DNA of 32,276 bases from an uncultured Bacteroides sp. (GTDB taxonomy: Bacteria > Bacteroidota > Bacteroidia > Bacteroidales > Bacteroidaceae): positions 1 to 32,276 of the forward strand of contig USLU01000059.1 in NCBI GenBank assembly GCA_900555635.1, in the 5' to 3' direction. The notes beneath the pieces are model-generated. The model was not told the origin of the DNA and did no database searches. It saw nothing but the letters and a program-made list of their open reading frames with translations. Below, piece after piece: positions 1 to 8,500 of the stretch (position 1 is its first letter; the number at the start of each line of letters is the position of its first letter). The position numbers were made by a program, and so were the translations under genes.

Positions 1-801
1 CCCTACACGTGTCGTTCCTGTGTCGGATTTGAATGGGCCATAGGTAAAGCGGTTTCGGAGATAATAGCCATTATCCTCTATTTCTTTCTCCGAAAACATG
101 CCAAGCAAAGCAGGATAGAAATCTTTCTGTTTCAACTTCAAGGAATCATCGGCAATGATATAATTGGTTTTGCAATGATAATTGTCATAAAAGCTGAATG
201 AACAATTGAGTATAATCCGATTGATCGTGTTGCCGTATAAGTCCGGGCGCATCCGGTGGCTCAGTTCCGGTTTGAGTTCTTTTTCCAGACTCTCTATCAC
301 AGCCTTCGAGTTTTCATAACAATTTGCAATACCGCGTGTAAGGCATATCGGGTTTTTAGATATCCAGTTCCGCTGGCTGTTTAATTTTGGGGCCTGTATT
401 TCGCCTATGGCTCTGCCTGAACCTGTATCTTTCATGGACGGGGCATCGGGACTTTTATGGAAAGATGAAAGTCCGAAATCAATGGCTATACCTTCTCTTC
501 TATTTGACCACACAGCGTCTAAAAAGCGAGGTTCTGTATTCCGGTTAATAAAAAATGTGTTGGGATTGCCGTTGAAATAGATGCCTCTTATTGCCTCGAG
601 AGGTTCTCGATTTCCCCATCCGACAATAGCTAGGCATTCGCAGAGCTTTACGGCCATATTCCATTCCGTTGCATTTTGGTATCGGCTGTATTTTAGGAAT
701 TCGGTAAATAAATATGCCCGCATCTTTTCAAGGTCGGGTAATTTTAACAGATATTCCCGAAGTTGTTGCAAGTCATCTATTTCATAAATCAGTCCCAACA
801 T
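1..801 (-). CDS. Hypothetical protein, C-terminus beyond window edge
   Basis: An open frame runs on the minus strand from an ATG at 801 to the first base of the window without a stop, giving 267 codons of a longer protein. An in-frame TGA lies 11 codons upstream with no other ATG between, so this start is well fixed. The protein begins MLGLIYEIDDLQQLREYL and shows no signal peptide or membrane span, so it is probably cytoplasmic. It is rich in aromatic and charged residues (for example VGWGNREPLEAIRG near residue 55). I do not recognise a family and assign no function. It sits 17 nt after a possible 30-residue ORF and about 145 nt after the acidic protein gene, all on the same strand, so these may be co-transcribed. 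Confidence 0.75.
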   Translation of the reverse strand, partial: MLGLIYEIDDLQQLREYLLKLPDLEKMRAYLFTEFLKYSRYQNATEWNMAVKLCECLAIVGWGNREPLEAIRGIYFNGNPNTFFINRNTEPRFLDAVWSNRREGIAIDFGLSSFHKSPDAPSMKDTGSGRAIGEIQAPKLNSQRNWISKNPICLTRGIANCYENSKAVIESLEKELKPELSHRMRPDLYGNTINRIILNCSFSFYDNYHCKTNYIIADDSLKLKQKDFYPALLGMFSEKEIEDNGYYLRNRFTYGPFKSDTGTTRVG

Positions 802-818
802 TTTATTACGTGTTTCCT

Positions 819-911
819 TTACTTCAAAATCTGTTCAATGAGTTTATCCGGTTGTTTGTAGCAGGGAACGCTCGTCTTACTTGTAAACTCTAAAACAGCT
901 TCATTTGTCAT
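819..911 (-). CDS. Possible 30-residue small protein
   Basis: A minus-strand ATG at 911 opens a 30-codon frame ending at TAA (819-821). The peptide starts MTNEAVLEFTSKTSVPCY and ends KLIEQILK. It fills most of the gap between the acidic protein gene (ending at 947) and the gene starting at 801, with gaps of 35 and 17 nt, which fits a small operon member. Residue use looks protein-like rather than random. There is no clear Shine-Dalgarno sequence, though these are often weak in Bacteroides. It could equally be a leader or a chance frame. Confidence 0.35.
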   Translation of the reverse strand: MTNEAVLEFTSKTSVPCYKQPDKLIEQILK

Positions 912-946
912 ATAATATATAATCAAAGTAAGATACGCTCAACTGG

Positions 947-1528
947 TCAGAAGGTGAGGAGCAGCCCTTTCTTTTGCCGGAGAGCTTCTTCATAGAGGCT
1001 GCAAAGGTCGTCGTAGGCTTCCATCCATTCCTCCGGTTCGGTTTCATACAGCAGGTCTTCGGGTTCGGCATTTGCTGCCTCGTCTCTGTTTTCCTTCAAT
1101 ATCTGCAGAATCTCCGCTACTTCGTCGCGATCTATAATGCCCAAACCTTCCATACCAGGGTCTACGATAACATCATCGATCTCAACTTCCCAACCTGTGA
1201 CGGGAAGCTCACCCTCTTCAAATACGTTGAGTTCTTTAATCACTTCATTCACGGCATCCCACATTTCGCCCAGGCCACGATCATCCTCCACATCATAGCA
1301 GGCAGTGAGCAGGATGTCGAAATAGACCTGAAGTGTAAGTTCGCCGAACTCCTCTTCCCAACCTTCGTCCAACTCATCGCCGGTGTAAGGGGATTGCAAC
1401 TCATCGAGATGATTGCAAATATACTGATGTGCCACCTCGGTGTTCTTGATGCTGTCTTTCATAACCGGTTCTATCTCAGCGTGAAATTTCTCTGTGTCAA
1501 ACACAAACGCCTTATGTTCCATACTCAT
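947..1528 (-). CDS. Acidic hypothetical protein (193 aa)
   Basis: A 193-residue soluble protein with no signal peptide or membrane segment. It is strikingly acidic, with Asp/Glu-rich stretches such as GDELDEGWEEEFGE around residues 50-63 and EPEDLLYETEPEEW near residues 155-168. It is probably mostly helical. I do not recognise the family. The start is ATG at 1528 (MSMEHKAF), with a second in-frame ATG two codons later, and a purine run (gaagaa) just upstream could serve as a ribosome-binding site. It is probably the first gene of the minus-strand group that continues toward position 1. A 191-codon plus-strand frame opposite it (974-1549) is judged to be a shadow. Confidence 0.75.
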   Translation of the reverse strand: MSMEHKAFVFDTEKFHAEIEPVMKDSIKNTEVAHQYICNHLDELQSPYTGDELDEGWEEEFGELTLQVYFDILLTACYDVEDDRGLGEMWDAVNEVIKELNVFEEGELPVTGWEVEIDDVIVDPGMEGLGIIDRDEVAEILQILKENRDEAANAEPEDLLYETEPEEWMEAYDDLCSLYEEALRQKKGLLLTF

Positions 1529-1588
1529 AATTCTTCGTTTATATTATAGTTAGATACTTTATGTCCTTTATCGATTACTGACTGATTA

Positions 1589-1596
1589 CAAAATTA
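1589..1596 (-). promoter_or_regulatory. Candidate -7 box for the acidic protein gene
   Basis: Read on the minus strand the bases are TAATTTTG, a full match to the Bacteroides -7 consensus TAnnTTTG. It lies about 60 nt upstream of the ATG at 1528. I do not see a convincing TTTG -33 box at the usual distance. Confidence 0.35.
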
Positions 1597-1703
1597 GAAA
1601 AAAGCTCTGAAAATTGTTTATCCTAATAACGGATTTCTCCATCTATCACTTGAAAAATCCGCTTTGCCATTTGTTTCTTTCTGTTCCTGCAACTCCGCCC
1701 CAT

Positions 1704-1752
1704 AGAAAACAAAAGCGTAACGAATCGGCTGAAAAAGCCTTCGTTACGCTTT
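1704..1752 (-). terminator. Rho-independent terminator after the porin gene
   Basis: AAAGCGTAACGAA (1712-1724) pairs perfectly with TTCGTTACGCTTT (1740-1752), and the loop has a further short GGCT/AGCC pairing. On the minus strand the stem is followed by a T-rich run (TTTTGTTTTC), the shape of an intrinsic terminator. It lies about 33 nt beyond the porin stop codon. Confidence 0.8.
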
Positions 1753-1784
1753 GCTCTATTTGGTAATCTCGCTATGTGTTTGTT

Positions 1785-2840
1785 TTAGAAGCGCACCATC
1801 AACTCCAATACAATCTTATCTTGTTCCGATTCTTTGGCAATGCTATGCTTGGCGTAGAAATATTTCTCGTAGTTCAATCTGATATCACTTTGAAAAGCTT
1901 TGCCAAGACTGAAGGTAATGCCGCCCGTCACACGATGACGTTTGTAGTCGGTAGTAATTAATGCACCTGTTTCAGAATCAGTTGCCTTACCGTCGCTTTG
2001 ATCGGTCATCATGTCGTAGCGGGCAAGGAAAGACATCTTCTTGAATAGCTTGCGAAGCGGCAAATCGTAATTGACAAAGGTATTTACCGCCTGTACGTCG
2101 CCGAATGCATTGTCCGAATAACTTTTGTACAAGTATTCCCCTTCGATGTGGAAACGGTTGAATTCGTAGTAGGCGCCAATGTCGTAAGATTGCATGCGTA
2201 CCTTTTCCGGTTGGATGCTCTGTACGCTTAATGTAAGGTTCAGTCCCTTGGTAAATAGGAATTGAGCTTTAGCGGAGTAGTTCACTTCCTTGTGCCACTC
2301 TTTTTGGTTAGTCAGACCGGAACCGTTGAAAAGTCCGCCTTCTATGGTGATAGGCAGGTCGGTAGGTAAAGTATAGCCTAAAGTAAGACCTACATCACGC
2401 ACATTACCTACCTGCTTGGCTATAAACGAACGGTTGGCAAAATATTGTTGGTGAGGTGAGCGGTGAGCATCAATTGTGAAAGGCACGCGCATCTGACCGG
2501 CTGTAATCGTAAGTCCGTCCGTAGGAAAAATACGCGCATAAGCATCCAGCATTTTGATTTGTCCTTCGTCCGAAAGATCGATTTCTGCTTTATAAGCAAC
2601 GCTGGGTAGTACATTTCCAGTCAGGCTGATACGGGCATTACGCACTTCAAAGCGTCCCGCTCCCATCGTAGGTTGATATTCATACTTGGCCCGGATAGTT
2701 CCATGTATTTCAGGAAGATAATCTTTGGTTTCCAGCTTTTCTTTTTCAATCTTCTTCCCATCCTCGTTACTTGGTTTTTCCTGGGCGTTTGCTATCAATG
2801 GCAGCAGAGCGATAAACAGCATGAGTGCGCTTTTCTTCAT
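1785..2840 (-). CDS. OprO/OprP-type outer-membrane porin
   Basis: A 351-residue outer-membrane beta-barrel of the phosphate-selective porin O/P family. The frame is open upstream to 2885, but the start at 2840 is preferred because it begins a clean signal peptide (MKKSALMLFIALLPLIANAQ). The mature part starts with a charged linker and the strand LPEIHGTIRAKYEYQP, followed by GRFEVRNARISLTG, KAEIDLSD and AGQMRVPFTIDAHRS, all typical of the family. Alternating hydrophobic strands run to a C-terminal LELMVRF, the terminal-Phe signal for barrel insertion. Substrate specificity cannot be read from the sequence; family members pass phosphate, polyphosphate or other small anions. A terminator follows, so it is probably monocistronic. 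Its position beside a PUL with two phosphoesterases may be chance. Confidence 0.85.
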   Translation of the reverse strand: MKKSALMLFIALLPLIANAQEKPSNEDGKKIEKEKLETKDYLPEIHGTIRAKYEYQPTMGAGRFEVRNARISLTGNVLPSVAYKAEIDLSDEGQIKMLDAYARIFPTDGLTITAGQMRVPFTIDAHRSPHQQYFANRSFIAKQVGNVRDVGLTLGYTLPTDLPITIEGGLFNGSGLTNQKEWHKEVNYSAKAQFLFTKGLNLTLSVQSIQPEKVRMQSYDIGAYYEFNRFHIEGEYLYKSYSDNAFGDVQAVNTFVNYDLPLRKLFKKMSFLARYDMMTDQSDGKATDSETGALITTDYKRHRVTGGITFSLGKAFQSDIRLNYEKYFYAKHSIAKESEQDKIVLELMVRF

Positions 2841-3128
2841 AAACTTGTTGTTGTCGATTAATTTACGGCTGCAAAGTTCGGACACAAGTGTTATGTTATT
2901 GTGTCATATATGTTGCGTTTTTGTTACAAAACTTGCCGGGGCAAGAGAAATAGTAGGGTATCATTTTAATCATTTTATGGGTTGATTTAGTTTTATGGCT
3001 TGTGTAATGTGTTGATATTTAGTGCGGTTGTTGGTGGGGACTAAATGTTTCAATTCGAAATATCAATGAAATATTTCTATCTTTGGAGGAGTTATTTATG
3101 AAATAATGTGCTATAAACATTGATACTT
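2841..3128. promoter_or_regulatory. Divergent promoter region, porin / GH74-like gene
   Basis: This 288-bp gap holds the promoters of two divergent genes. On the minus strand GAACTTTG (2872-2879) is a 7-of-8 match to TAnnTTTG and would start porin transcription near 2865. Just upstream, GACACAA (2881-2887) and TTGTGTC (2899-2905) form a perfect 7-bp inverted repeat that could be an operator. CTTGCC/GGCAAG (2932-2945) is a second, tightly spaced inverted repeat. On the plus strand TATCTTTG (3078-3085) is a perfect -7 box for the GH74-like gene. Confidence 0.5.
3078..3085 (+). promoter_or_regulatory. -7 box for the GH74-like gene
   Basis: TATCTTTG matches TAnnTTTG at all fixed positions and lies 43 nt upstream of the ATG at 3129. 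A TTTG -33 element at standard spacing is not obvious, which is common for activator-dependent PUL promoters. Confidence 0.5.
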
Positions 3129-5417
3129 ATGAGAAAACACTTGCTCTTGTTGGGAATGGCATTGCTAATAGGTACTATGCCGATATTTGCTCAAGAAATA
3201 CATCCTGTAAAGGCAGTACCTTACGAATGGAAGAATGTGCAGATAGTTGGTGGTGGCTTTGTAGATGGAATCGTCTGTCATCCTACTGCTCCAGATGTTC
3301 GTTATTGCCGCACGGATATGGGAGGTGCATATCGTTGGGACGCTTCTGCCGAGCGTTGGGTTGCGCTACTCGATTGGATTAGCCTGGGCGAAAGCAATCT
3401 GCAAGGTATAGAGAGCATTGCTATTGATCCTCAAAATGCGGAGAATGTATATATTGCTTGTGGAACATACACAAGTAGCTCCAATGGTGCTATCCTTTAT
3501 TCTTATGATGGTGGTAAAAACTTTACCCGTGTTGATGTTCCATTCACTATGGGAGGCAATGAAAATGGCCGTGGTAATGGTGAACGAATGATGGTCGATC
3601 CGCAGAATGGGAATATTATCTATATGGGTACTCGCCTCCATGGTTTGTGGCGCAGTATGGACAAAGGGCAAAGCTGGTCGAGAGTAACCTCTTTCCCCGA
3701 TGTAACGGAGCATCTTGCTCCTAATGACCGTGTCGGCTGGATGAATCGGGGAAGTGGAATAATCAGTGTTGTTTTTGGTACTCAGGATAAGGGAAATACG
3801 GAGGTAACTAAAGATATTTATGTGGCAGTCTCGTTGATGGGACGTACTAATTTGTACGTAAGCCATGATGCCGGTACGAGTTGGCAACCGGTGGAAGGGC
3901 AACCTATTCAATACTGTCCTACACACATGGCATTATCTACCGATAATCAGTTGGTGATTACTTATGGCGATAGTCCCGGTCCAAGTGAGATGAAAGACGG
4001 AAGTGTATGGAAGTATGATGTATCTAAAAAGAAATGGGCAAATATCTCACCTGTTCAATTTAAAAAGGGCGAAAAGGCAGGATTTGGTTATGCGGCGGTA
4101 TCCATTGATACTCGTAACCCCAAACATATGATTGTAAGTACCCATTGCTTAGGCGGTAAACATAATTTCAATAGTGATGAAATGTTTCGCACTACCGATG
4201 GTGGCAAGCATTGGAAGCCTATTTTTAAAACCGGGTATGAGTATGATTGTTCAAAGGCACCTTATGTGAAAATAGCTCCGCTGCACTGGATGTTCGATAT
4301 CGAAATAGACCCTGCCAATCCCGAACATGCACTGTTCACTACAGGTTTTGGTGGCTGGGAAACATTTAATCTTTCGGCGGTCGACCGGAAAGAACCTGTT
4401 AAATGGAGTATTATGTCTACAGGCATTGAAGAAACCGTTCCCCTCGAACTTTATGCTCCGGAGAAAGGTGCCCGTCTCATATCCGGGGTTGGTGATTATG
4501 GTGGTTTTACTCATTTCGACCTCGATCGTCCTGATCCATTGGGCAGTCATGGAAATCCTCATTTCGGTAATACGAATGGTGTAACCGGTGCTTGGTTGAA
4601 ACAGGAACTAATAGTCAGGGTTGGCACTATCTTTGGTCATCAGCCCGGTGCCCGTACTATCTCTTATTCCGAAGATGGCGGCAGAAATTGGGAAATGTGT
4701 GCTTCTGTTCCTGTAGAAAAAGCCCGAAACGGTCATATTGCCGTATCAGCCGATGGTTCCTCCTGGATTTGGACACCCGATCGTTCGGAGGCTTACCTTA
4801 CTCGCGATAAAGGTACTACCTGGCAGCCTTGTCGGGGCTTACCCAAGAATATCCGTGTCATTGCAGATAAAGCGAACTCTAAACGCTTCTATGCTGTTGA
4901 TGCTGTTTCCGAAATTCTATATCATAGCGAAGATGGTGGTGTTACCTTTCAAACTGACACCTTGAATCTGACTGTAAAAAGGAAGCTTCGCGGCAATACT
5001 TCTTTGCATCGGGCTGATCCTCGTGGTGGACAAGACCGTATCTACTCTACTCCCGGCTACGAAAAAGATTTGTGGATTGCAGCTTATGATGGACTTTATC
5101 ATTCTACCTCTCAAGAGGGATTTGACTTCCGTGCTTTAGATAAGGTACGTACTATCAATGCTTTTGGTTTCGGTAAAGCAAAACCGGGCAATGATTATCC
5201 TACCTTATATATAATAGGTGTAATCAACGGTCAATACGGTTTCTTCCGTTCCGATGACGCTGCGGTTTCCTGGGTACGCATAAATGATGATGCAAATCAA
5301 TATGGGCTGGTACTCCATATCTGTGGGGACATGCAGGAATATGGCAGAGTATATATAGGTACGCATGGCCGGGGGATAATAACAGGAGTACCGACTACCT
5401 TGCAAAATGCCAAATGA
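3129..5417 (+). CDS. GH74-like secreted glycoside hydrolase (Asp-box propeller)
   Basis: A 762-residue secreted protein of the GH74 (xyloglucanase / oligoxyloglucan cellobiohydrolase) type. ATG at 3129 is preferred over the TTG at 3120 because it starts the signal peptide MRKHLLLLGMALLIGTMPIFAQ. Asp-box (BNR) motifs recur: SYDGGKNF, SMDKGQSW, SHDAGTSW, TTDGGKHW, SEDGGRNW, TRDKGTTW and SEDGGVTF, as expected for two seven-bladed propellers. The two GH74 catalytic aspartates appear present: D63 in RTDMGGAYRW and D456 in GVGDYGGFTHFDLD. Characterised members cut beta-1,4-glucan backbones of xyloglucan in the endo or reducing-end mode. No lipobox is visible, so it is periplasmic or exported. The HTCS gene follows 103 nt downstream. 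The actual substrate here may differ, because no other xyloglucan enzymes are nearby. Confidence 0.85.
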   Translation: MRKHLLLLGMALLIGTMPIFAQEIHPVKAVPYEWKNVQIVGGGFVDGIVCHPTAPDVRYCRTDMGGAYRWDASAERWVALLDWISLGESNLQGIESIAIDPQNAENVYIACGTYTSSSNGAILYSYDGGKNFTRVDVPFTMGGNENGRGNGERMMVDPQNGNIIYMGTRLHGLWRSMDKGQSWSRVTSFPDVTEHLAPNDRVGWMNRGSGIISVVFGTQDKGNTEVTKDIYVAVSLMGRTNLYVSHDAGTSWQPVEGQPIQYCPTHMALSTDNQLVITYGDSPGPSEMKDGSVWKYDVSKKKWANISPVQFKKGEKAGFGYAAVSIDTRNPKHMIVSTHCLGGKHNFNSDEMFRTTDGGKHWKPIFKTGYEYDCSKAPYVKIAPLHWMFDIEIDPANPEHALFTTGFGGWETFNLSAVDRKEPVKWSIMSTGIEETVPLELYAPEKGARLISGVGDYGGFTHFDLDRPDPLGSHGNPHFGNTNGVTGAWLKQELIVRVGTIFGHQPGARTISYSEDGGRNWEMCASVPVEKARNGHIAVSADGSSWIWTPDRSEAYLTRDKGTTWQPCRGLPKNIRVIADKANSKRFYAVDAVSEILYHSEDGGVTFQTDTLNLTVKRKLRGNTSLHRADPRGGQDRIYSTPGYEKDLWIAAYDGLYHSTSQEGFDFRALDKVRTINAFGFGKAKPGNDYPTLYIIGVINGQYGFFRSDDAAVSWVRINDDANQYGLVLHICGDMQEYGRVYIGTHGRGIITGVPTTLQNAK

Positions 5418-5479
5418 GTGAAGTTGTTTGGTAACTGACAATAAAGAAGTATTTATATAGGACCAATCTCTTTTTTCCT

Positions 5480-5487
5480 TATTTTTG
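5480..5487 (+). promoter_or_regulatory. -7 box for the HTCS gene
   Basis: TATTTTTG fits TAnnTTTG completely and lies 33 nt before the HTCS ATG at 5521. This suggests the regulator can be transcribed independently of the GH74-like gene. A good -33 box is not seen. Confidence 0.5.
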
Positions 5488-5520
5488 CATTCTAGTGAAT
5501 AAACGGAAAAGAGAATACGA

Positions 5521-8500
5521 ATGAAAAACCGAATCATATTCCTGCTACTATTACTATTTAGCATTCTTCCTGCAAATGCCGAATACTTTCGTAACTTGAG
5601 TTTGCAAAACGGTTTGTCTCAACCATCGGTGTTGAGCATTACCCAAGATGGATTGGGAAGAATGTGGTTTGGGACGCAGGAAGGCATCAATATGTATGAC
5701 GGGGAGCAGATAACCTACGTCAAAGGCATGATAACCAATGCACGGGGAGACAGCCTTTGGATAGGGAATTATGTTCCTTTCATTGTTCACGATGATGATG
5801 GAAATATTTTCTTTATTGCCGACAATAATCTGTTTGGCTATGATATTCGTACATCCGCTTATAAGCAATATACATCGGGCGGTGTTACTACGGCTTTGGC
5901 TGCTTACCGGAATGAGATTTGGTACACCTGTAATGACTCCCTTTTTACCTATGACCGCCAGCAAGCATGTTCCCGTTTTAAACTCGAATTGCCTTCCCAT
6001 ACCATCAATACACTGACTATTAGCGAGAGTACTATTTATGTAGGTATGGCGGACGGTCTTTGTGTTATCCCTCGGAACGCCCCGAAGCAATTGCGCTTTA
6101 TGCTCAAGGATACTGATATATACAGTGTCTTTGAAAGTTCGGAAAAAGAGGTTTGGATCGGTACGCGTATGCAGGGCTTGTACAGGCTTAAAAATAATGC
6201 ACTGCAAATGGTGCCCCAAACGTCTACCGGTAACATCGGTATCCGAAATCCACAGATACGAGCGTTCGTAGAAGATGATGAACACAACATTTGGTTCGGA
6301 ACTTTTGCCGGATTACAGAAATATGACGTCCGGAAGCAGACTTATACTATGATTCAGATTCCTCAATATGTAGGAGGCTTGAACCATCCCTCTATCTTTT
6401 CGCTTTATCAAGACCGGCAAGGAACTATATGGATTGGAAGTTACTACGGTGGCGTAAACTATTTCAGTCCCGACCATAGCGGGGTTGTACATTATGATTA
6501 TCAGACTGGCAATCAATCCAATCTTTATTATTCATATATCGGCGAGATGGTGGAAGATAAACATGCTAACCTCTGGATCAGTACCGATGGAGGAGGCATA
6601 AGCTGTGTCAACGAAAATTGGGAATTAGTACACCAGTTTGCAGCGGGCAATCAGAATTCTATTCCTTATAATAATATTAAAAGTATCTGTTATGACCCTG
6701 AGAATGATTATCTGTATATAGGCACTCATTTAGGAGGGTTGTCCCGCTACGATATCCGGAAGAAACAATTCTATAATTACCAGAATTACCCCTCCGGGGA
6801 TTCACCGACTCCGCATAACTTCATTTATCAAGTGAAAATGTGGAACGGCAAGCTTTATCTTTCTTCCCGCGAAGGTATCTTTATGCTCGATCCGGTGAGT
6901 AACCGTTTTACATTCTTGTTTAAACCACATTCCTATTGTACTAACTTTGATATAGATGATAAAGGAAATTTCTATGCCAACCAAGCGGACAAAGTTCTGA
7001 TTGTTTCTTTATCCGACCTGTCACAGAAAAGCTCATTACGTTTACTCGACATGGGTTATCAAGGAGGAATAGCCCGTATACTGGCCACTCAAGAAGGTGC
7101 TTATATTTGTACGTTGGGTAGCGGACTACTGTTTTATAATTACCAAACACAGGAAATCACTTCCTATAATGCTGCTAACAGTACCTTGCCAAGCAATTAT
7201 TGCTACAATATAAAACGAACTACCAGCAACAAATTGATTCTTACCGGTGATCAGGGAATTATGCTATTCGATCCGGTAAAGCAGACTTTTATAAGATTAG
7301 CGCAAAAGGAAATCTATCTTCGGGCGCCTATTATTCGTGATTGTGGTATCTATGTGTCTCACGCCAATAAAATCTATATCGGCGATACCAAAGGAGTTAC
7401 TCTTTTAAGTGAAGAAGAATTCCAAACGTCTCAAGTAGAGATTAGCTCTCTTTACTTTTCAATGCTTCATGTTAATAACAAACTGATACAACCTTCTCCT
7501 GACGGGCAAATACTTACCGAAGCTCTACCTTTTGTGAAACAACTTACCTTGGACTCAGAGCAAAATAACCTGCTTATCAGGTTTGCCCACTCCGATTATC
7601 AAAACAAACATGCCCAACAAGGGTTTGAGTATAAGTTGGAAGGCTTGGACAAGGTTTGGACTTATACTCCTGTTCCCGAAGCACGATATACTAATCTCGA
7701 TCCCGGCAACTACACATTATATGTACGCCTGGCGCATACTACCGATCAGCCGCCTATCAGTCTGGCAATTCATATTGCAACTCCTTGGTATGCTACGTGG
7801 TGGGCTTGGATATTGTATTTGCTAACAATAGGTTCGGTAATAGCCTATTATGCATGGAATCGGATAACCAAACTCGCTTTGGCTCGCTCGTTGGAAAAAG
7901 AACGTATTGAAAAGCGGCATATTGAAGAGTTGAACCATGCCAAACTCGTGTTCTTTACGAATGTGAGCCATGAGTTTCGCACACCTTTAACGCTGATTGT
8001 AAGTCATATAGATACGCTGCTACAGAGCCAGTTACTACCTCCCCAAGTATACAATAAGATACTAAAAATAAAACAGAGTTCGCAGCGAATGACCAATCTG
8101 GTGTCTGAACTTCTGGACTTCAGACGCTTTACGCAGAACCGTTTCACACTACAAATCGGAAAGAGGGATATAGCCAAGTTCTTGAAAGAGATTTATCTGT
8201 CATTTAGCGATTATGCCCATCAAGCTAATATTCGCTATCAGTTCCTTTGTAATCCCGTAGAGATTGTATGTTGGTTTGATGCCAAACAGTTGGAGAAGGT
8301 GTTCTTCAATCTCCTCTCGAACGCTTTTAAATATACGCCCGAAGGAGGTGAGATTGGCATAACGGTTAGTACAGAGAGTGGTAATGTGAAAATACAGATT
8401 TACGATACGGGTTGTGGTATCTCGGACTCGGATACAGCTCGTATCTTCGACCGCTTTTACCAGGCGGATAATCAGCAGGGCACGGAACAGTCACCCGGAA

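Noticed and set aside
974..1549. 191-codon plus-strand frame
   Set aside because: It lies wholly opposite the acidic protein gene. Its Phe/Ile/Leu-rich translation is what an acidic gene gives in reverse, and the minus-strand reading has the better start.
2841..2885. 15-residue upstream extension of the porin frame
   Set aside because: The extension is polar and would bury the signal peptide; the ATG at 2840 starts a proper leader.
3098..3106. Minimal ORF ATG-AAA-TAA after a GGAGGAG run
   Set aside because: The GGAGGAG overlaps the predicted -7 box and transcription start, so it would not be a usable ribosome-binding site.
5554..6285. 243-codon minus-strand frame
   Set aside because: It is antisense to the HTCS periplasmic propeller; a shadow frame.
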